A program made the position numbers and the translations under genes. From the NCBI GenBank assembly GCA_963820315.1, contig CAWFZK010000025.1, positions 62,001 through 126,000 on the forward strand: a DNA stretch of 64,000 nt. Direction: 5' to 3'. Positions 16,616-25,075 of the stretch are shown one piece after another (the stretch's first letter is position 1; each line of letters starts with the position of its first letter). The DNA is from JACVRW01 sp963820315 (GTDB lineage: Bacteria; Actinomycetota; Thermoleophilia; Solirubrobacterales; Thermoleophilaceae). The notes under the pieces are model-generated. The model searched no databases. It had not been told where the DNA came from and saw only the letters and a list, made by a program, of their open reading frames with translations.

Positions 16616-17585
16616 GTGACAGAGGTCGACCCCATCGCGGCGCGGTTCCTCGAGGTCCCCGACAGGGCAGGGCACTACGAGAGCTTCTACCTGAAGCTCT
16701 GCCACCCGTCGGAGCCGCTCGGAGCCTGGATCCGCTACACGGTCCACAAGCGGCCGGAAGGCGCCGCCCACCGGCTCGCTGTGGTTCACGCTCTTCGAGC
16801 CGCAGGGGCCGCGCGCAGCGAAGCTGACGGTCGCCGCCCCGCAGGCGGAGGGCGAGGACTGGCTCAGCGTGGGGGAGGCCCGCATCGGGGCCGGCGACGC
16901 GGTCGGGTCGATCGGCGACGAGGTCGCCTGGGCGCTTCGCTTCGAGGGCGGCGAGGATCCGCTCTTCCACCTCCCGAAGGAGTGGATGTACCGCGCGCGG
17001 CTGCCGCGCACGAAGCTGCTGTCACCGCTGCCGGCCGCGAGCTTCGACGGTCTGCTGACGGTCGACGGCCGCGAGCTGCCCGTCGAGGGCTGGCGCGGCA
17101 TGATCGGACACAACTGGGGAAGCGAGCACGCCGAGCGCTGGATCTGGCTGCACGGGATCACCGAGGACGGGGACTGGCTCGACGCCGCCGTCGGCCGCGT
17201 CAAGCTCGGCCCGCTGACCACGCCCTGGATCGCGAACGGCGTCATCAGCCTGGCCGGCGAGCGCCACCGGCTCGGCGGCCCCGGACGCCGGATCGAGATC
17301 GACGAGGCCCCTGACAGCTGCGCGTTCCAGCTGACCGGCAAGGGGCTGCGGGTGCGCGGCTCGGTCTCGGCCCCGCGCGAGCGCTTCGTCGGCTGGGTCT
17401 ACGCCGACCCCGACGGCGGCGAGCACAACACCGTCAACTGCTCGATTGCGGACATGCGGCTGGTGGTCGAGCGACCGGGCGACGGGCGCCGCTGGGAGCT
17501 CGACGTACGCGGCGCCGCCGCCTACGAGCTCGGCATGCGCGAGCGCGACCACGGCCTCGAGATCCAGCCCTACCCGGACGGGTGA
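16616..17585 (+). CDS. CrtC/AttH-type lipocalin-fold protein (one indel)
   Basis: 322 residues after removing one base near 16765, where KRPEGA must join PTGSLWFTLFEPQG. The motif GWRGMIGHNWGSEHAERWIWLHG and the two beta-barrel halves resemble the hydroxyneurosporene-synthase/AttH family, which hydrates or binds carotenoids and lipids. No carotenoid genes are nearby, so lipid binding or modification is all that can be said. It overlaps the SRPBCC gene by four bases. Confidence 0.6.
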
Positions 17586-18031
17586 AGGCCGCTGCCGAGA
17601 TCGTCGTCGACAGGCCGCTCGAGGTGGTCTGGCGCTGGGCCGCGGATCCGCGCAACTGGGAGAACTGGCAGGAGGGCGTGCGCGACGTGCGCGTGCAGGG
17701 GCGGCTCGTCGAGGGCGGGCGCATATCGAGCCGCTACGAGTACGGCGGCAGCGTCCACGACTTCGTCTACGAGCTCGTGCTGCGCGATCCGCCGCGGCGC
17801 CAGCTGGTGCGCTCGCTCGACGGGCCGTTCAGGTTCGAGTCCGAGCTGCTGCTGAGCGAGCATGCGCGCGGCACGCTCGTCCGCCAGGCGGTCGAGGCCG
17901 GCGCCGACGGCCGCTTCACGGCCTTCCTGTACGCGCTGGGGGCCCCGTTCATGCGCCACGGGCTGCGGCGGCGCATCAAGACCCAGCTGCGGCGCCTCAA
18001 GGAGGCGATCGAGCTCACCGGCGTGCGCTGA
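17582..18031 (+). CDS. SRPBCC/polyketide-cyclase-like lipid-binding protein
   Basis: 149 residues with the helix-grip pattern: AAEIVVDRPLEVVWRWAADPRNWENW at the N-terminus, central strands, and a long basic C-terminal helix (MRHGLRRRIKTQLRRLKEAI). The fold binds hydrophobic ligands. GTGA coupling to the CrtC-like gene suggests the two act on the same lipid. Its last 17 bases overlap the 3' end of pdxH on the other strand. Confidence 0.75.
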   Translation: MKAAAEIVVDRPLEVVWRWAADPRNWENWQEGVRDVRVQGRLVEGGRISSRYEYGGSVHDFVYELVLRDPPRRQLVRSLDGPFRFESELLLSEHARGTLVRQAVEAGADGRFTAFLYALGAPFMRHGLRRRIKTQLRRLKEAIELTGVR

Positions 18032-18656
18032 CGCTCAGGGGCCGAGCCGCTCGGTCGTCCAGCCGCCGCTTCGCGTCGGGCTCGAAGCGGAAGCGGTCGT
18101 GGAGGCGGTCGGGGCGGTGCTGCCAGAACTCCCAGGCCGCCGGCGCGAGCCGGTAGCCGCCCCAGTCCTCGCGCACCGGCACCTCATCGCCCTCGTGCTC
18201 GGCGGCGAGCTCCGCCACGCGCCGCTCGAGCCAGGCGCGATCGGGGACGGGCCGGCTCTGCGGAGAGGCGAGCGCGCTCAGCTGGCTCGCGCGCGAGCGG
18301 CTGCGCGCGTACGCGACCGACTCGTCGCGCCCAACCCGCTCGACCTCGCCCTCGACGCGCACCTGGCGGCCGAGCTCGGGCCAGTGGAAGAGCAGCGCGG
18401 CGCGCGGGCTCTCGTCGAGCTCGGCTGCCTTGCGGCTGCCGTAGTTGGTGAAGAAGGTCAGCCCGCGCTCGTCGTAGGACTTCATCAGCACCATGCGCGC
18501 GGACGGGGCGCCGGCCGCGCTCACCGTCGCCAGCGCCACTGCGTCGGGCTCGAAGGCGCCCACGGCGCTCGCCTCCTCGAACCAGCGCCCGAACAGGGCG
18601 AGCGGGTCCGGATCGAGGTCGCCCTCGTCGAATGGGCGGTCGCGCAGCTCGGGCAT
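18015..18656 (-). CDS. pdxH: Pyridoxamine 5'-phosphate oxidase
   Basis: 213 residues. Oxidises PNP/PMP to pyridoxal phosphate using FMN. Family motifs: ARMVLMKSYDERGLTFFTNYGSRKA, AALLFHWPELGRQVRVEG, RASQLSALASPQS and the C-terminal FWQHRPDRLHDRFRF. A TAGCGT hexamer (18672-18667) places the transcript start four bases before the ATG. Confidence 0.93.
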   Translation of the reverse strand: MPELRDRPFDEGDLDPDPLALFGRWFEEASAVGAFEPDAVALATVSAAGAPSARMVLMKSYDERGLTFFTNYGSRKAAELDESPRAALLFHWPELGRQVRVEGEVERVGRDESVAYARSRSRASQLSALASPQSRPVPDRAWLERRVAELAAEHEGDEVPVREDWGGYRLAPAAWEFWQHRPDRLHDRFRFEPDAKRRLDDRAARPLSVSARR

Positions 18657-18678
18657 CGAGGCGCGGACGCTAGCGCGC

Positions 18679-19395
18679 TCAGCGGCCGCCGCACACGCGC
18701 GGCACCGTCACGGCCTGGCGCGCCTGCAGGCTGCCCTCGCCGGGGCGGCCGGCGACGCGGCAGAGCGCGTAGCGACCGCTCTCGAAGTCGATCCGCACCC
18801 GGTACGGGTGTCCGATCACGCCGGCCTCGCTCTGCGCGTAGGCCTCCTGGTCACCGCCCTGGGAGCCCGAGAAGCGCGCCGTGACGGCGATGCAGGAGTA
18901 GTTGCCGGCGGGCTTTGAGAGGTCCTGGTCGGCGCCCCGCCCCGAGACGGTGCGGGGGTACTCCTCGCAGGCCACGTCGCGGATCGGGCCGTCGAACTCA
19001 CCGGCCGCGGCGCGCTTGCGCGCGTCCGCCAGCACGGACGCGCCGGCCGCCTCTACGAGCCGCTCCCGGCCCGGCACGCTGTTCGGAGCGGGGGCCGCGC
19101 TCGCGAAGCGGGGCTGCTGCTGCTCGCGCAGACGCGCCTCGCGGGCGGCACGCTCGCGCTCGATGCGCTGCTCCTCGGAGCGTGCGCGCTCCTGCTTCGA
19201 CTCCTCGATGCCGGGCCGCAGCGCGAGGCCGACGGCGATCAGCACGATCGGGAGCAGGACGAGGGCGACCTTGCCGGGCCCGTTCAGGCGGCGCCAGATC
19301 CAGGCGGGCAGGTCGACGATGCCGGGAAGCGGCTCGTAGCGGTCGGCGGGGGGCGGCCGGTCGGCGGAGCCGGTCGGCGGGGACGGCTTTGCCAC
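18679..19395 (-). CDS. Single-pass membrane protein of unknown function
   Basis: 238 residues. A Pro-rich N-terminus is followed by one transmembrane helix (about residues 48-68, KVALVLLPIVLIAVGLAL), a charged coiled-coil linker (EERARSEEQRIERERAAREARL) and an extracellular domain with four cysteines (ACEEYPRT, YSCIAV, ALCRVAG, RVCGG). GTG 19395 is chosen because the -10 hexamer TATCGT predicts a transcript start one base before it; a longer reading would run into marR. Confidence 0.6.
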   Translation of the reverse strand: MAKPSPPTGSADRPPPADRYEPLPGIVDLPAWIWRRLNGPGKVALVLLPIVLIAVGLALRPGIEESKQERARSEEQRIERERAAREARLREQQQPRFASAAPAPNSVPGRERLVEAAGASVLADARKRAAAGEFDGPIRDVACEEYPRTVSGRGADQDLSKPAGNYSCIAVTARFSGSQGGDQEAYAQSEAGVIGHPYRVRIDFESGRYALCRVAGRPGEGSLQARQAVTVPRVCGGR

Positions 19396-19401
19396 CCGCT
19401 G

Positions 19402-19426
19402 TACGATACATGCATGAGTCATGCAT
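19402..19426. promoter_or_regulatory. Shared divergent promoter with palindromic marR operator
   Basis: TACGAT (19402-19407, plus) and TATCGT (19408-19403, minus) are overlapping -10 boxes with predicted starts at 19414 (the marR ATG) and 19396. A perfect inverted repeat ATGCATGA-G-TCATGCAT spans 19410-19426, covering the marR start codon and placed to block both promoters. Confidence 0.55.
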
Positions 19427-19974
19427 ACGTCGGGGAGGCGGCTCGCGAGGCAAACCTGCTCGGCGCCATCTCCCTGGCCGTGGCGGAGCGAGCAGACGAG
19501 GCGGTCCGGCTCGCCGCGGCGCACGGGGGAGCGGCGCCGGCGGCGCTGGTCGCACTGGCGACCTTCCTCGACGGCTCCTCGCTCGACGTGATGAGGCGGC
19601 CGCTCGGGCTCAGCCACTCGGCCGCGGTGCGGCTCGCCGACCGGCTCGCTCGCGCGGGCCTGGTACGACGCGAGCCCGGCACGGACGGGCGCTCCGTCTC
19701 GATCAGGCTGACGCCGGAGGGGGAGCGGCTCGCCGTCGAGATTCGCGCTGCGCGCGAGGCGGCTCTCGAGACCGTGCTGGCTCCGCTCTCGCTCGACGAG
19801 CGGGCGGAGCTGGCCGCGCTGCACGAGAAGCTGCTCGCCGGCATCACGGGCGGCCGCGCGGACGCCGGCCACATCTGCCGCCTCTGCGACGCGGACGCCT
19901 GCGGCCACGAGCTCGGTCGCTGCCCCGTCACGATCGCGGCCGACCGCGGCGAGGCCGCGAGCGCCGCCGCCTGA
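19414..19974 (+). CDS. MarR-family regulator with a cysteine-rich tail
   Basis: 186 residues: winged helix-turn-helix (SLDVMRRPLGLSHSAAVRLADRLARAGLVRREPGTDGRS) within a MarR dimer fold, then a C-terminal tail HICRLCDADACGHELGRCP with four Cys and two His, likely a zinc or redox sensor. A palindrome covers its own start codon, so autorepression and control of the divergent membrane-protein gene are likely. No Shine-Dalgarno; leaderless by -10 position. Confidence 0.82.
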   Translation: MSHAYVGEAAREANLLGAISLAVAERADEAVRLAAAHGGAAPAALVALATFLDGSSLDVMRRPLGLSHSAAVRLADRLARAGLVRREPGTDGRSVSIRLTPEGERLAVEIRAAREAALETVLAPLSLDERAELAALHEKLLAGITGGRADAGHICRLCDADACGHELGRCPVTIAADRGEAASAAA

Positions 19975-20034
19975 GCGCCGTCGCGGCGGCGTATCGGCGA
20001 TCCTTTCGCCTCAACCGCGAACAGGGAGGACGCC

Positions 20035-20467
20035 ATGCCGAAGAGGACCGCCAACGCCGTCTGGGACGGGATCGCTGACGGAGGGCAGCGGCACCATGCG
20101 CATGGCGAGCGGCGCCTACGAGGGCCCGTACTCGTTCCAGTCGCGCTTCGAGGAGGGCGACGGCACGAACCCGGAGGAGCTGATCGCCGCCGCCCACGCG
20201 GGCTGCTTCTCGATGGCGCTGTCGGCCGAGCTCGGCAGGGCGGGACACGATCCGCAGAGCGTCGAGACGGAGGCCATCGTGCACCTGGACAAGGTGGACG
20301 AGGGCTTCGCGATCAAGCGCATCGAGCTCAACACCCGTGCGCGCGTACCTGGGATCTCGGAGGACGAGTTCCAGCAGCTCGCGGAGGGGGCCAAGAAGGG
20401 TTGCCCGGTATCCCAGGCGCTCGCGGCCGTCGAGTCGATCGAGCTCGACGCGCAGCTGGTCCAGTAG
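20035..20467 (+). CDS. OsmC-family peroxiredoxin (one indel)
   Basis: 143 residues after dropping one base near 20070 (AVWDG joins SLTEGSGTM). OsmC/Ohr proteins reduce organic hydroperoxides with two cysteines; both are present in HAGCFSMALS and GCPVSQAL. The N-terminus MPKRTANAVW is typical of the OsmC subgroup, and GGGAGGA lies eight bases before the ATG. It sits 60 bases after marR, so redox regulation by the Cys-rich MarR is plausible. Confidence 0.88.
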
Positions 20468-20476
20468 GCGCCCGGC

Positions 20477-21517
20477 TCAGGCGGCCGCGGCGGAGCTCGC
20501 CCTGCGGGCGACCTCCTCGCGCACGAGCGGCGCGACGCGCGTCCCGAACAGCTCCATCGAGCGCAGCACGTCGGCGTGGGCGACCGCGCCGACGCTCATC
20601 TGCCCGATGTAGCGGCTGTTCCCGAACAGCTCGTGCTCGAGCAGGATCTTCTCGGCGACCTGCTCGGGGCTGCCGACGGCGAGCGCTCCGCGCGACGAGC
20701 GCAGGCCCTCGTACTCGCGGCGCCCTGACGGCGGCCAGCCGCGCTCGCGCCCGATGCGGTTCATCATCTGCAGGTACGGCGCGGCGAAGGCGCCATCGGC
20801 CTGCTCGACGGTGTCGCCCAGGAAGGCGTGCGTGTTTATGGCAACCGGCAGCGCGTCCGGATCGTGACCGGCCTCGCGCGCCGACTCGCGGTAGAGGTTC
20901 ACGAGCGGGACGAAGCGGTCGAGCGTGCCGCCGATGATCGCGATCGTGAGGGGGAGCCCAAGCGTGCCCGCGCGGATCACGGAGCTCGGCGTGCCGCCGA
21001 CCGCTACCCAGATCGGCAGCGGGTCCTGCACGGGCCGCGGCCACACGACGGCCTCGTCGAGCGGCGCGCGATGGCGCCCGGACCAGCTGACGACCGGGTT
21101 GTCGCGGATCTTCAGCAGCAGCTCGAGCTTCTCGGCGAAGAGCTCGTCGTAGTCGTCGAGGTCGTAGCCGAAGAGGGGAAAGGACTCGATGAAGGAGCCG
21201 CGCCCGGCCATGATCTCCGCGCGACCACCCGAGATCAGGTCGACCTCGGCGAACGCCTGGAAGACACGCACCGGGTCGTCCGAGCTCAGGACGGTCACGG
21301 CGCTCGAGAGCCGGACACGCTCGGTGCGCGCAGCGACGGCAGCCAGTGCAACCGCCGGCGCCGAGATCAGGAAGTCCGGACGGTGGTGCTCACCGATCGC
21401 GAACACGTCGAGCCCGAGCTGGTCCGCCAGCTCGGCCTCCTCGAGCAGTTGGCGCATGCGCTCCTCGGGCGAGGCACCGGAGGAGAGGTCGGCGAAGGTG
21501 GCGACTCCGAGCTCCAT
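20477..21517 (-). CDS. LLM-class flavin-dependent oxidoreductase (luciferase-like)
   Basis: 346 residues, bacterial-luciferase-like TIM barrel: MELGVATFADL start, FAIGEHHRPDF, RTERVRLSSAVTVLSS, VDLISGGRAEIMAGRGSF, GSPEQVAEKIL near the end. Uses reduced flavin (FMNH2 or F420); the substrate is unknown. The start is set by the family N-terminus and by TACCCT (21533-21528), giving a four-base leader. A perfect palindrome covers the -35 region. Confidence 0.88.
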   Translation of the reverse strand: MELGVATFADLSSGASPEERMRQLLEEAELADQLGLDVFAIGEHHRPDFLISAPAVALAAVAARTERVRLSSAVTVLSSDDPVRVFQAFAEVDLISGGRAEIMAGRGSFIESFPLFGYDLDDYDELFAEKLELLLKIRDNPVVSWSGRHRAPLDEAVVWPRPVQDPLPIWVAVGGTPSSVIRAGTLGLPLTIAIIGGTLDRFVPLVNLYRESAREAGHDPDALPVAINTHAFLGDTVEQADGAFAAPYLQMMNRIGRERGWPPSGRREYEGLRSSRGALAVGSPEQVAEKILLEHELFGNSRYIGQMSVGAVAHADVLRSMELFGTRVAPLVREEVARRASSAAAA

Positions 21518-21542
21518 GAGGAGTCTGAGGGTAGCAAGGGTG

Positions 21543-21556
21543 GTTGCACGTGCAAC
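21543..21556. promoter_or_regulatory. 14-bp palindromic operator upstream of the luciferase-like gene
   Basis: GTTGCACGTGCAAC is a perfect palindrome at 21543-21556, overlapping where the -35 of the minus-strand promoter should be. Half-sites (GTTG/CAAC) match those at the hydrogenase promoter, but spacing is N6 not N5. The binder is unknown. Confidence 0.5.
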
Positions 21557-21684
21557 TGGTCGGTCTGTGAGCGCTCCGAGCGGTCTCCGCCGTAGTGCTC
21601 CGCGGTGGTTGCGGCGATGCCGGCGTGGCAACGGCGGCTGGGTACGGCGGGCCCCGGGGCCGTCCGGCTGCGCGTTCTTCGACA

Positions 21685-21731
21685 CACCGTCCTGCTTTGT
21701 ACGGCTATAGGCCGTAAAAGTCAGGACGGTG
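21685..21731. other. 47-nt near-perfect hairpin in a divergent intergenic region
   Basis: Outer arms of 10 bp (CACCGTCCTG 21685-21694; CAGGACGGTG 21722-21731), a CTTT/AAAG middle section and an inner 5-bp stem (ACGGC 21701-21705; GCCGT 21711-21715) around TATAG. It lies between two genes transcribed away from it, so it is not an ordinary terminator of either. The remainder of 21518-21857 has a 12-bp palindrome GGCCCCGGGGCC (21650-21661) and no gene I can support. Confidence 0.5.
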
Positions 21732-21857
21732 GCGTCATGCCGCCTGTCGCGGCGGTCTGAACAAGTCCGGGTTTACGTAATCCCCGTTATCGAGCATTCC
21801 TTGCACGGATGTCCCCGGGATGCTCGGTCGCCCGACGCGAGGGGCATACTCCACGAC

Positions 21858-22643
21858 ATGGCGGAATCGGATACCGGCGACCTAGACGTCCAGCAAGCCC
21901 CGGAGGAACGCTTCCACCGCAACGCGGCGGAGCGCATCAGGGAGCACTCGTTCCCGCTAGCGGTGCGCGGCTACGACCGGCAGGCCGTCGACGACTTCGT
22001 CGATCAGGTCGCCGATCTGGTCGCCGAGCTCGAGGGCCGGCAGACGCGCGAGACCGTCGTGCAGCGTGCGCTCGATCAGGTCGGCGAGGAGACGGCCGGC
22101 ATCCTGCAGCGCGCGCACCAGGCGGCGGACGAGCTCGCCGCACGCTCGCGCTCGCAGGCCGAGGGGCGCATCCAGCGCGCCGACCGCGAGGCAGAGCTCC
22201 TGCGCCAGCAGGCCGACGAGTATGCGGAGAAGGTCATCGTCGACACCCAGCTGCTCTGGGATGAGCGCCAGCGGCTGCTCGACGACCTCCGGCAGCTCGC
22301 CGACGAGGTCCTCGCGACCGCCGACGACGCAGCGGAGCGCGTGAAGCTTCCCGAGCAGCTCGGGCCGCCCGAGGGCGAGGCCGGCGCGCTCACCGACCAG
22401 CCGACGACGGAGGTCGAGCTGGACGTGCTCCAGGGCGGTGCCGGACTCGAAGATCCGGCCGAGCCGCCGCTCGCCGACGAGACGCTGCCCGGGCCCGCTC
22501 TACAGGAGCCGCCGCTCGAGCAGCAACCGTTCGAGGAGCCCGAGCCGTTCGAGGAGCCCGTGGAGCCGCCGACCGAGGAGTCGCAGCTGCCCCCCGAGGA
22601 GCCGGGCGACGAGCACCCGCCACGGGCGGGCAACGACCCGTAG
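21858..22643 (+). CDS. DivIVA-domain coiled-coil protein
   Basis: 261 residues. Residues 22-60 hold the DivIVA N-terminal motif (REHSFPLAVRGYDRQAVDDFVDQ), followed by a coiled coil to about residue 165 and an acidic Pro/Glu-rich tail with repeats such as FEEPEPFEEP. DivIVA proteins mark curved membrane at poles and septa and recruit cell-wall machinery. CATACT (21845-21850) predicts a transcript start one base before the ATG. Shorter and more acidic than Wag31, so probably an accessory paralogue. Confidence 0.75.
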   Translation: MAESDTGDLDVQQAPEERFHRNAAERIREHSFPLAVRGYDRQAVDDFVDQVADLVAELEGRQTRETVVQRALDQVGEETAGILQRAHQAADELAARSRSQAEGRIQRADREAELLRQQADEYAEKVIVDTQLLWDERQRLLDDLRQLADEVLATADDAAERVKLPEQLGPPEGEAGALTDQPTTEVELDVLQGGAGLEDPAEPPLADETLPGPALQEPPLEQQPFEEPEPFEEPVEPPTEESQLPPEEPGDEHPPRAGNDP

Positions 22644-22669
22644 CGAGCCGGCGCCGAGCGCTCAGCCGC

Positions 22670-22912
22670 TCAGAGCGGCATCTTGCCGCGACCCTTGCGG
22701 CCGGTCTCGGCGCTCTTGTTCGTGGCGCGCCGGGACATCCCGAACGACTTCGAGAACAGCCGTCCAATCGGGCCGGGCGCCTTGCCGCCGGTGCTCTGGC
22801 CGACCCCCAGCGTGCGGTCCACCCCGCGCTGCGGATGGCGCGAGAGGCGCGGCAGCAGGAAGGCCAGGATCAGCAGGATGATGCAGACGGCGATGATTAT
22901 CCCGATGGTCAT
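22670..22912 (-). CDS. Small single-pass membrane protein (DUF6411-like)
   Basis: 80 residues: one N-terminal transmembrane helix (GIIIAVCIILLILAFLLP, residues 3-20) and a basic Gly/Lys/Arg-rich cytoplasmic tail ending KGRGKMPL. I recall a family with this layout in Solirubrobacterales (DUF6411). Function unknown; the basic tail may touch membrane lipids or nucleic acid. Confidence 0.6.
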   Translation of the reverse strand: MTIGIIIAVCIILLILAFLLPRLSRHPQRGVDRTLGVGQSTGGKAPGPIGRLFSKSFGMSRRATNKSAETGRKGRGKMPL

Positions 22913-22971
22913 GCCGGTGCTGTTACCCCCGTGGACCCCTTAGGCAAACCGGTCTGCGAAACTCAGCGCGG

Positions 22972-23580
22972 GTGGCGAAGCAGAAGCAGGTCAAGATGCA
23001 GATGCAGGTCGGTGCGCTGGCTGCGATCCCGCAGCTCGAGTCGCGTACCGACGAGCAGCTCATGAGCGAGTCGAAGCACCGGGTGGCCGCCAAGGCGATC
23101 CTCGGTGCCCGTGCGGCAGAGCGTTACGACGTCAAGGCTGCGCGTGCCTACTTCAACGAGGCGCTCGCCGGCTGCCATCCGCAGGAGCGGCCCGCCCTTC
23201 GCCAGATGATGAAGGCGTCCATGGCGCTCGCCGAGCGCAAACCGGACGAGCTCAGGGACGCGATGGAGAAGCTCGGCCAGGAGGCGCCCTCCGGCCGCCA
23301 GCTCTTCCTGCTGCGGATGATGGGCCTACTGATCCCGCCGCAGAGCGCCGGCATCTTCGCCCGCATCCGGGGCATCCTGCTCTTGATCGGGCTCGTGATC
23401 GTGCTGCTGGCGATCGGCTTCGGCATCGTGAAGCTGGTCTCGCTTCCGTTCGGCGGCCTCGGCACCGGCAGCTCGATCTTCTTCGGCTTCCTGCTGCTCG
23501 TGATCGTGATCGGCGGACTCGTCTTCTTCGGCCGCCGCCGACAGTCCAGAGCCAGAGCCGCGCGCGGGCTGACCGCCTAG
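22972..23580 (+). CDS. Two-helix membrane protein of unknown function
   Basis: 202 residues. A cytoplasmic helical, TPR-like N-terminal part (AARAYFNEALAGCHPQERPA, MALAERKPDELRDAMEKL) is followed by two transmembrane helices (about residues 128-150 and 163-183) and a short basic tail (RRRQSRARAA). GTG start. Its stop shares CTAG with the convergent thioredoxin gene. No function assigned. Confidence 0.6.
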   Translation: MAKQKQVKMQMQVGALAAIPQLESRTDEQLMSESKHRVAAKAILGARAAERYDVKAARAYFNEALAGCHPQERPALRQMMKASMALAERKPDELRDAMEKLGQEAPSGRQLFLLRMMGLLIPPQSAGIFARIRGILLLIGLVIVLLAIGFGIVKLVSLPFGGLGTGSSIFFGFLLLVIVIGGLVFFGRRRQSRARAARGLTA

Positions 23581-24335
23581 TTGAGCGCCGCCGAGAGGCG
23601 GCGGCGGTACTCGCGTGCGAGCGGGTCGTCGGGCCCGAGCTCGGTGAAGATCGCGACCATCACGCGGCGAACCAGGTCGCGCCGCTCCGGGTCCTTCAGC
23701 GCCTCCTGCAGGCGTTCCAGGGTCGCCTGCAGGTCGCCTGCGTCCCAAGCCTCGAAGGCCGGCTGGAGCTCCGGGTCGCCCTGGAGCTGCGCGCGCGCCA
23801 CCAGCCCGTCCGCGACGAAGTCGCCCGGGAGCGACTCGAGCAGCTCGAGCGCCTCCTCGGTCTCGCCGCGCTGCAGCAGCAGCTTGCCGAGCTCGCGCCG
23901 CGCGGCAGCATGGTTCGGATCGATCTCGAGAGCGCGGCGCAGCGACTCCTCGTCGCCGCCAACGGCCAGCTCGTCCGCCTCCGAGGGGACGAGCGCGTCG
24001 AAGAAGCGCTCGACCTCGGCGGGCGGCAGCGCCCCGGTGAACTCGGTTGCGACGCGGCCGTCCCGGAACGCCTTCACCGCCGGGATGCCCTGGATGCGGA
24101 AGAGCGCCTGGAGCTGCGGGTTGCTGTCGACGTCGACCTTGGCCAGCTCGACCTTGCCTGCGCGCGCGGCCACCGCACGCTCCAGCACCGGCGTGAGCTG
24201 CTTGCAGGGGCCGCACCACTCTGCCCAGAAGTCGACTACGACCGGCAGCTCCAGCGAGCGCGCGATCACGCGCTCCTCGAAGTCCGCCTCGCCGACGTCG
24301 TAGACGGCGCTCATCTGCTCTTGATCAGGACTCAT
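23577..24335 (-). CDS. Thioredoxin-TPR co-chaperone (YbbN/CnoX-like)
   Basis: 252 residues. N-terminal thioredoxin domain with an active CxxC (FWAEWCGPCKQL, residue 40 region) and cis-Pro (IQGIPAVKAF), then TPR-like helices (ALEIDPNHAAARRELGKLLLQRGETEEAL) and a C-terminal helical domain. CnoX-type proteins protect oxidised substrates and hand them to chaperones. It overlaps the cyclophilin gene by 11 bases and is transcribed with it. An alternative start is ATG at 24314. Confidence 0.85.
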   Translation of the reverse strand: MSPDQEQMSAVYDVGEADFEERVIARSLELPVVVDFWAEWCGPCKQLTPVLERAVAARAGKVELAKVDVDSNPQLQALFRIQGIPAVKAFRDGRVATEFTGALPPAEVERFFDALVPSEADELAVGGDEESLRRALEIDPNHAAARRELGKLLLQRGETEEALELLESLPGDFVADGLVARAQLQGDPELQPAFEAWDAGDLQATLERLQEALKDPERRDLVRRVMVAIFTELGPDDPLAREYRRRLSAALN

Positions 24336-25056
24336 TCAGCGTCGCCTTCTCCAACAGGACGGTTTGGGTCGGTGTCCCGGCGCCTCCGCTGGCGGGGTCG
24401 CCGAGCTGGTCGATCGCCAGCGCCACGTCGAGGCCCTTCACGACCTTGCCGAGCACGGCGTAGTCGGGCGGCAGGCCGGCGTCCGGCGCGGTCACGATGT
24501 AGAACTGGCTACCCGAGGTGCCCGGGGGCTCGACCTCTGTCTTCGCCATCGCGACGACCCCCTGCGAGTAGACCGTGTCCGCCGGCGGCTTGTCGCGCAC
24601 GGAGTAGCCCGGGCCGCCGGTGCCCTGACCGGTCGGGTCGCCGCCCTGGATCACGAAGCCGGGCACGATGCGGTGGAAGATTGTGCCGTCGTAGAAGCCC
24701 TGCTTGACGAGCGAGGCGAACGAGGCCGCGGTCTTCGGCGACGTCTTCTGGTCGAGCCGGACGGTGATGTCGCCGCAGCTCGTCTTCAGCACGACGCGGT
24801 AGGTCTTGCCGGGATCGAGCTTGCCGGTCGGCTTCTTCGCGCCGCCGTCCGGCTTGGGATTCGGCATCGGGACCTCGCGGCAGGCCTGGCCCTCCTGCGC
24901 GGCCTGGCCGTCCTGGGCGGCCTGCCCCTCCCCATCGGTCTGCGCGGCAGCGCCGCCACCGCCGCCGGACTGGCCGCCGCCGTCGTCGTCATCGTCCCCG
25001 CAGGCCGAAACGACCAGCATCGCGAGACAGAGCAACAGCACGAGCGGGCGGGCCAC
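24325..25056 (-). CDS. Lipoprotein cyclophilin-type peptidyl-prolyl isomerase
   Basis: 243 residues from GTG 25056. Signal peptide with lipobox (LAMLVVSAC), then an Asp/Gly/Gln-rich linker and a cyclophilin domain (GDITVRLDQKTSPKTAASF, FHRIVPGFVIQGGDPTGQGTG, SQFYIVTA) that folds proteins outside the membrane. A start ten codons further upstream would overlap the divergent gene; the shared -10 supports GTG 25056. Confidence 0.87.
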   Translation of the reverse strand: MARPLVLLLCLAMLVVSACGDDDDDGGGQSGGGGGAAAQTDGEGQAAQDGQAAQEGQACREVPMPNPKPDGGAKKPTGKLDPGKTYRVVLKTSCGDITVRLDQKTSPKTAASFASLVKQGFYDGTIFHRIVPGFVIQGGDPTGQGTGGPGYSVRDKPPADTVYSQGVVAMAKTEVEPPGTSGSQFYIVTAPDAGLPPDYAVLGKVVKGLDVALAIDQLGDPASGGAGTPTQTVLLEKATLNES

Positions 25057-25063
25057 GGAGCCG

Positions 25064-25070
25064 TAGGCTA
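25064..25070. promoter_or_regulatory. Shared symmetric -10 box, cyclophilin and HAD genes
   Basis: TAGGCTA reads as TAGGCT on the plus strand (25064-25069, start predicted at 25076, the HAD GTG) and as TAGCCT on the minus strand (25070-25065, start predicted at 25058, two bases before the cyclophilin GTG). Confidence 0.5.
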
Positions 25071-25075
25071 GCGAT

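Noticed and set aside
22666..22678. CCGCT-CAG-AGCGG hairpin between the DivIVA-like and small membrane-protein genes
   Set aside because: A five-base stem is expected by chance at this GC content; not called a terminator.
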